Shown here piece after piece: positions 60,334 through 64,000 of a stretch of DNA of 64,000 nucleotides. Source of the stretch: Mycobacterium sp. Root135 (GTDB lineage Bacteria > Actinomycetota > Actinomycetes > Mycobacteriales > Mycobacteriaceae); the NCBI RefSeq assembly GCF_001426545.1, contig NZ_LMEZ01000009.1, positions 1-64,000 on the forward strand, in the 5' to 3' direction. The number at the start of each line of letters is the position of its first letter. Position 1 is the first letter of the stretch. Below the pieces are notes generated by a model. That model did no database searches and was not told where the DNA came from. It worked only from the letters and a program-made list of their open reading frames with translations. Both the position numbers and the translations under genes were made by a program.

Positions 60334-62299
60334 GCGCATTTCGCGGTATTCGCGCTACTCCGGCGGGCCCGACCCGCTGGCTCCTCCGGTCGACCTGCGC
60401 GAGGCGCTGGAACAGATCGGGCAGGACGTCATGGAGGGCAGTTCGCCGCGACGTGCACTCTCCGAGCTGATGCGGCGCGGCACCCAGAACACGAGGGGTG
60501 CCGACCGGTTGGCCGCCGAAGCCAACAGCAAGCGTCGGAAACTGTTGCAGCAGAACAATCTCGACGGCACGCTGCAGGACATCAAGAAGCTGCTCGACGA
60601 GGCAGTCCTGGCCGAGCGCAAGGAACTGGCGCGTGCCCTCGACGACGACGCCCGGTTCAACGAGCTTCAGCTGCAAGCCCTTCCGTCGTCGCCCGCGAAG
60701 GCCGTTCAGGAGCTCGCCGAGTACGACTGGCGCAGCGACGAGGCGCGGCAAAAGTACGAGCAAATCAAGGACCTCATGGGTCGTGAGATGCTCGACCAAC
60801 GCTTCGCGGGCATGAAGGAGGCGCTGGAGAACGCCACCCACGAGGACCGGCAGCGCGTCAACGACATGCTCGACGACCTCAACGAGTTGTTGGACAAGCA
60901 TGCCAGCGGCCAGGATTCGCCTGAGGACTTTCAGGAGTTCATGGCCAAGCACGGCGAGTTCTTCCCCGAGAACCCGAAGAACATCGACGAGCTCCTCGAC
61001 TCACTGGCCAAGCGGGCCGCCGCCGCGCAGCGGTTCCGCAACAGCCTGTCGCCCGACCAGCGGGCCGAGCTGGATGCCTTGGCGCAGCAGGCCTTTGGCT
61101 CGCCGTCGCTGACCAACGCACTCGACAAGCTGGATCAGCACCTGCAGAATGCGCGGCCCGGTGAGGACTGGCAGGGGTCGGAGCGGTTCAACGGCGACAA
61201 CCCCATGGGCATGGGGGAGGGCGCGCAGGCGTTGGCCGACATCGGGGAGCTCGAGCAGCTCGCCGAGCAGCTGAGCCAAAGCCACGCCGGCGCGCAGATG
61301 GACGACGTCGACCTCGACATGCTGGCCCGCCAACTCGGCGACCAAGCGGCCGTCGACGCCCGCACGTTGTCCGAACTCGAACGCGCACTGATGAACCAGG
61401 GGTTCCTCGACCGGGACGCCGACGGTCAATGGCGGCTGTCGCCGAAGGCCATGCGTCAGCTGGGTCAGATGATCCTTCGCGATGTGGCGCAACAACTCTC
61501 GGGTCGCCACGGGGAACGCGACACTCGTCGCGCCGGTGCGGCCGGTGAACTGACCGGCGCCACCCGGCCGTGGCAGTTCGGCGACACCGAGCCGTGGAAC
61601 GTCACGCGCACGCTGACCAATGCGGTGCTGCGACAGGCCGGTGCGGGTGTAGCGGAGCTGCCGATGCAGATCACCGTCGACGACGTCGAGATCTCCGAGA
61701 CCGAGCAGCGCACCCAGTCGGCGGTGGCCCTGCTGGTCGACACGTCGTTCTCGATGGTGATGGAGAACCGCTGGCTCCCCATGAAGCGCACCGCGCTGGC
61801 GTTGCACCAACTGATCAGCACCCGATTCCGTTCCGACGATCTGCAGATCATCGCGTTCGGCCGGTATGCGCGGACCGTCAGCGCCGCCGAACTGACCGGG
61901 CTGGAGGGCGTGTACGAGCAGGGCACCAACCTGCACCATGCGTTGGCCTTGGCGTCGCGCCACCTGCGCCGCCACCCCAACGCCCAGCCGGTGGTCCTCA
62001 TCGTCACCGACGGCGAGCCGACGGCACACCTCGAGGACTACGGCGACGGTGACGGCACGCAGGTCTACTTTGATTACCCGCCGCACCCGCGCACCATCGC
62101 CCACACCGTCAAGGGCTTCGACGAAATCTCGCGACTTGGCGCGCAGGTGACGATCTTCCGGCTGGGCAGCGACCCGGGGCTGGCACGATTCATCGACCAG
62201 GTGGCCCGCCGGGTGGAGGGGCGCGTCGTGGAGCCCGATCTCGACGGGCTGGGTGCCGCCGTCGTCGGCGACTACCTACGCTCCCGCCGGAGGCGCTGA
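60326..62299 (+). CDS. VWA-domain partner of the AAA+ ATPase (Rv0959-like)
   Basis: The 657-residue protein has a long, charged helical region (about residues 30-400) followed by a von Willebrand factor A domain. The metal-ion-dependent adhesion site D-x-S-x-S is intact: D472, S474 and S476 in LLVDTSFSM, with the later aspartate in VTDGEPTAH. It should bind the neighbouring AAA+ ATPase in the manner of ChlD/CoxE/ViaA proteins. The ATG at 60326 overlaps the ATPase gene end by 8 bp, so the two are translated together. The client is unknown. Confidence 0.92.
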   Translation: MVKRISRYSRYSGGPDPLAPPVDLREALEQIGQDVMEGSSPRRALSELMRRGTQNTRGADRLAAEANSKRRKLLQQNNLDGTLQDIKKLLDEAVLAERKELARALDDDARFNELQLQALPSSPAKAVQELAEYDWRSDEARQKYEQIKDLMGREMLDQRFAGMKEALENATHEDRQRVNDMLDDLNELLDKHASGQDSPEDFQEFMAKHGEFFPENPKNIDELLDSLAKRAAAAQRFRNSLSPDQRAELDALAQQAFGSPSLTNALDKLDQHLQNARPGEDWQGSERFNGDNPMGMGEGAQALADIGELEQLAEQLSQSHAGAQMDDVDLDMLARQLGDQAAVDARTLSELERALMNQGFLDRDADGQWRLSPKAMRQLGQMILRDVAQQLSGRHGERDTRRAGAAGELTGATRPWQFGDTEPWNVTRTLTNAVLRQAGAGVAELPMQITVDDVEISETEQRTQSAVALLVDTSFSMVMENRWLPMKRTALALHQLISTRFRSDDLQIIAFGRYARTVSAAELTGLEGVYEQGTNLHHALALASRHLRRHPNAQPVVLIVTDGEPTAHLEDYGDGDGTQVYFDYPPHPRTIAHTVKGFDEISRLGAQVTIFRLGSDPGLARFIDQVARRVEGRVVEPDLDGLGAAVVGDYLRSRRRR

Positions 62300-62301
62300 C
62301 G

Positions 62302-62883
62302 CTACTGCTGGGCCTTGCGCTTCTTGCGCTTGATCCCGACGCTTCCCCACAGCGAGAACCCGCGAATCGTGACGTGGGGGGCGCCGGGGGAGCCCTCGTC
62401 GGCGAGGTGGTCGAAGGCGCCCATCACGCCGACACCGCGCACGACGACGTTCACTTCCGGCGGCAGCAGAATGGTCTGGCCGCCGAAGATCGAGTACGAG
62501 TGGATTTCCACGTCGGCGGCGGTGAAGTCGGCGTAGCGAAGGTCGATGACGCCGCCGCCGAACACGGTCACCGACGTCAGGCGCTTGGGGACGTTCCACC
62601 GACCGCGCCGCTCGAAACCGCTCATGATCGCCAGGAGCAGCGTCGACGGGGCGGGTTGGCCAGGTCCGATCGCGGGCGCCGTGGTGGCGATGCCCGGCAG
62701 ATCGGAGCTGAGGCGGTCGAGCTCGTCGAACGTCTGGGCCGCGTAGGCCTTCTTCAGCCGGTCCTCGTACTCGCTCATTTCGAGGCGGCCCTGTGCGACG
62801 GCATCGGTGAGCAACTGTGCCACCTGAATGCGATCGGTGTCGGCAGCACGCATCGACCCGTATCGCGACGCTCCATTGCTCAT
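62302..62883 (-). CDS. DUF1707 domain protein (LiaF-like C-terminus, Rv0966c-like)
   Basis: The 193-residue protein has an N-terminal DUF1707 domain (MRAADTDRIQVAQLLTDAVAQGRL...EYEDRLKKAYAAQT, about residues 10-60) followed by a beta-rich LiaF/cell-wall-active antibiotic-response-type region (VTVFGGGVIDLRYADF, IFGGQTILLPPEVNVVVRG) and a lysine/arginine-rich tail. There is no membrane segment. Related proteins sense envelope stress, but nothing here proves that. It converges on the VWA gene with a 2-bp gap. Confidence 0.9.
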   Translation of the reverse strand: MSNGASRYGSMRAADTDRIQVAQLLTDAVAQGRLEMSEYEDRLKKAYAAQTFDELDRLSSDLPGIATTAPAIGPGQPAPSTLLLAIMSGFERRGRWNVPKRLTSVTVFGGGVIDLRYADFTAADVEIHSYSIFGGQTILLPPEVNVVVRGVGVMGAFDHLADEGSPGAPHVTIRGFSLWGSVGIKRKKRKAQQ

Positions 62884-62945
62884 CGACGTCGAGCCTACGA
62901 CGATCGGTCAGACATGCAAGGTGCCGTGCAAGGAAGTCAGCTAAA

Positions 62946-63731
62946 TCATGGCGCCGTCGGCGCACCGACCCACCTCGGTGGGCGCTTCTCGAAGAAGGCC
63001 GTCATGCCTTCACGGGCCTCCTCGGAGACGAACAACGTTGCCGACTGCGTGGTCAGCGCCTCGGCGTTGGCGTCGAAGCTGGCGAGGATCGACGCCGTCG
63101 TCAACGCCTTCGACGCTGCCAAGCCCTGCGGTGACCCCTTCGTGACGTCGGCCACCAGTTGGTCGACGGCGGCGGCGACGGCCTCGGCAGAGTCGGTAGC
63201 GACGGAGACCAAACCGATGTCCCGCGCCTCCGCCGGGCCGAACTTCTCTCCCGTGAGGAAGTAGCGCCCCGCGGCCCTGGCGGACATCTTCGGCAGCAAC
63301 GTCAACGAGATGATCGACGGGGCGACGCCGATGCGCGCCTCGGTCAGCGCGAAGGTGCTCGACGGTCCGGCGACGACGACGTCGCACGCGCCGATCAGAC
63401 CGAGGCCACCCGCCCGCACGTGGCCGTCCACCGCGCCGATGACCGGCATCGGCGAGGCGACCAACGCGCGCAGTAGCTCGGCCATCTCGCGGGCCCGGTC
63501 GGTGGCCAGGTCGCCGGGATCGCGGCCGGCGGCCTCACTGAGATCGGCGCCTGCGCAGAACGTGCCGCCGGTGTGGCCGAGCACCACGCAGCGGACGTCC
63601 GGGTCCGCCGCCGCCGCCGATAGGCCGTCGTGGAGCTGCTGAACCAGGGCCGTCGACAGGGCGTTGCGGTTGTGCGGCGAGTCCAACGTCAGGCGCGCGA
63701 CTGCGCCCCGAACCTCGTAGGCGACCAGCAT
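62946..63731 (-). CDS. echA7: Enoyl-CoA hydratase/isomerase family protein (EchA7-like)
   Basis: This is a crotonase-fold enzyme of 261 residues. It has the CoA-binding and oxyanion-hole segments HNRNALSTAL and GGTFCAGADLSEA, and the second oxyanion region GHVRAGGLGLIGACD. The usual catalytic glutamates are not obvious at the expected sites, so isomerase or other crotonase chemistry is possible. The start shares one base with the stop of the acyl-CoA dehydrogenase gene (TGATG). In M. tuberculosis echA7-fadE12-accA2-accD2-fadE13 form an operon linked to branched-chain or fatty-acid breakdown, and the same start is seen here. Confidence 0.9.
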   Translation of the reverse strand: MLVAYEVRGAVARLTLDSPHNRNALSTALVQQLHDGLSAAAADPDVRCVVLGHTGGTFCAGADLSEAAGRDPGDLATDRAREMAELLRALVASPMPVIGAVDGHVRAGGLGLIGACDVVVAGPSSTFALTEARIGVAPSIISLTLLPKMSARAAGRYFLTGEKFGPAEARDIGLVSVATDSAEAVAAAVDQLVADVTKGSPQGLAASKALTTASILASFDANAEALTTQSATLFVSEEAREGMTAFFEKRPPRWVGAPTAP

Positions 63732-64000
63732 CAGTAGGACCGGGGGAGGCCGAGCGACGTCTGGGCGACGAAGTTCAGGATCATCTCCCGGCTCACCGGT
63801 GCGATGCGGGCCAGGCGGGACGCGGTCAGCACCGAAGCGATGCCGTACTCCTTGGTCAACCCGTTGCCGCCGAGGGATTGCACGGCCTGGTCGACGGCGC
63901 GCACCGACGCCTCACCGGCGGCGTACTTGGCCATGTTCGCCGCTTCGGCGGCCCCGCCGTCGTCACCGAGGTCGTAGAGCGTGGCGGCCTTCTGCATCAT
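63731..64000 (-). CDS. fadE12: Acyl-CoA dehydrogenase, C-terminal part (FadE12-like; 5' end outside the window)
   Basis: These are the last 89 residues of an acyl-CoA dehydrogenase. The helical C-terminal FAD-binding domain is recognisable: AANMAKYAAGEASVRAVDQAVQSLGGNG, with the QSLGGNGLTKEYG FAD/active-site motif, and APVSREMILNFVAQ. The gene continues upstream beyond the right edge. It precedes and overlaps echA7 by one base. The symbol rests on gene order matching Rv0972c-Rv0971c. Confidence 0.88.
   Translation of the reverse strand: MMQKAATLYDLGDDGGAAEAANMAKYAAGEASVRAVDQAVQSLGGNGLTKEYGIASVLTASRLARIAPVSREMILNFVAQTSLGLPRSY

Overview
The window is about 64 kb of high-GC actinobacterial DNA, almost certainly the chromosome of a fast-growing, non-tuberculous Mycobacterium (Mycolicibacterium type). 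The right two thirds run in the same order as the M. tuberculosis interval Rv0938 to Rv0972c: ligD, a F420-type oxidoreductase, fpg2, an SDR, pgi, chorismate mutase, uvrD1, an M23 peptidase, sucC-sucD, a second F420-type oxidoreductase, a DUF5336 protein, perM, purN-purH, an AAA/VWA pair, a DUF1707 protein, echA7 and fadE12. These Rv assignments rest on protein similarity I recognise, not on a search. No rRNA, tRNA, CRISPR array, prophage or classical insertion sequence was seen.

Layout. 1-0.45 kb: the 3' end of a 13E12/DUF222 HNH gene that starts with a 31-bp tandem duplication. 0.5-2.8 kb: ligD (polymerase, phosphoesterase and ligase domains). 2.8-9.4 kb: a tripartite tricarboxylate transporter operon with an RraA-type aldolase, divergent from an RpiR regulator and an MFS transporter. 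9.4-18.5 kb: an alcohol/ketone catabolic cluster (aldehyde dehydrogenase, Fe-alcohol dehydrogenase, hydroxyacyl-CoA-type dehydrogenase, enhancer-binding-type regulator, SDR, esterase, Baeyer-Villiger monooxygenase). The two divergent promoter regions share the motif TGCGTC-N4-TGmGACA. 18.5-22.3 kb: glyoxalase-fold proteins, RNase HI, a TetR regulator, an alpha/beta hydrolase and a cutinase. 22.3-29.6 kb: a DUF5709 protein, an MFS/ROK divergent pair, a KstR-type F420 oxidoreductase, an amidase, a diiron oxygenase, cobF and a holin-like membrane protein. 29.6-33.4 kb: a Tat-exported PaoABC-like molybdenum aldehyde oxidoreductase.

33.4-47 kb holds fpg2, an SDR, an AbiEi/DUF559 gene bracketed by related hairpins, pgi, an aldehyde dehydrogenase, chorismate mutase, uvrD1, two envelope genes, sucCD with a strong terminator, and a thiolase-like gene behind a KstR-type operator. 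47-54 kb holds a methyltransferase, a pair of paralogous exported proteins, a type VII-like pair, a second KstR-type F420 oxidoreductase and an sfnG homologue. 54-64 kb holds envelope and division genes, purN-purH, the AAA/VWA pair, a DUF1707 protein, echA7 and the start of a fatty-acid operon.

The genes fall into working groups: DNA repair (ligD, fpg2, uvrD1, rnhA), import of a carboxylate and its probable aldol cleavage, oxidation of alcohols and ketones to acids, steroid-responsive genes with KstR boxes, central metabolism (pgi, sucCD, chorismate mutase, purNH), and envelope biology (perM, M23 peptidase, amidase, cutinase). The best candidate for something undescribed is the solitary AbiEi/DUF559 gene at 35.1-36.0 kb. 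It sits exactly between two convergent housekeeping genes, is flanked by long perfect hairpins that share one sequence core, and its stop codon lies inside a hairpin stem.
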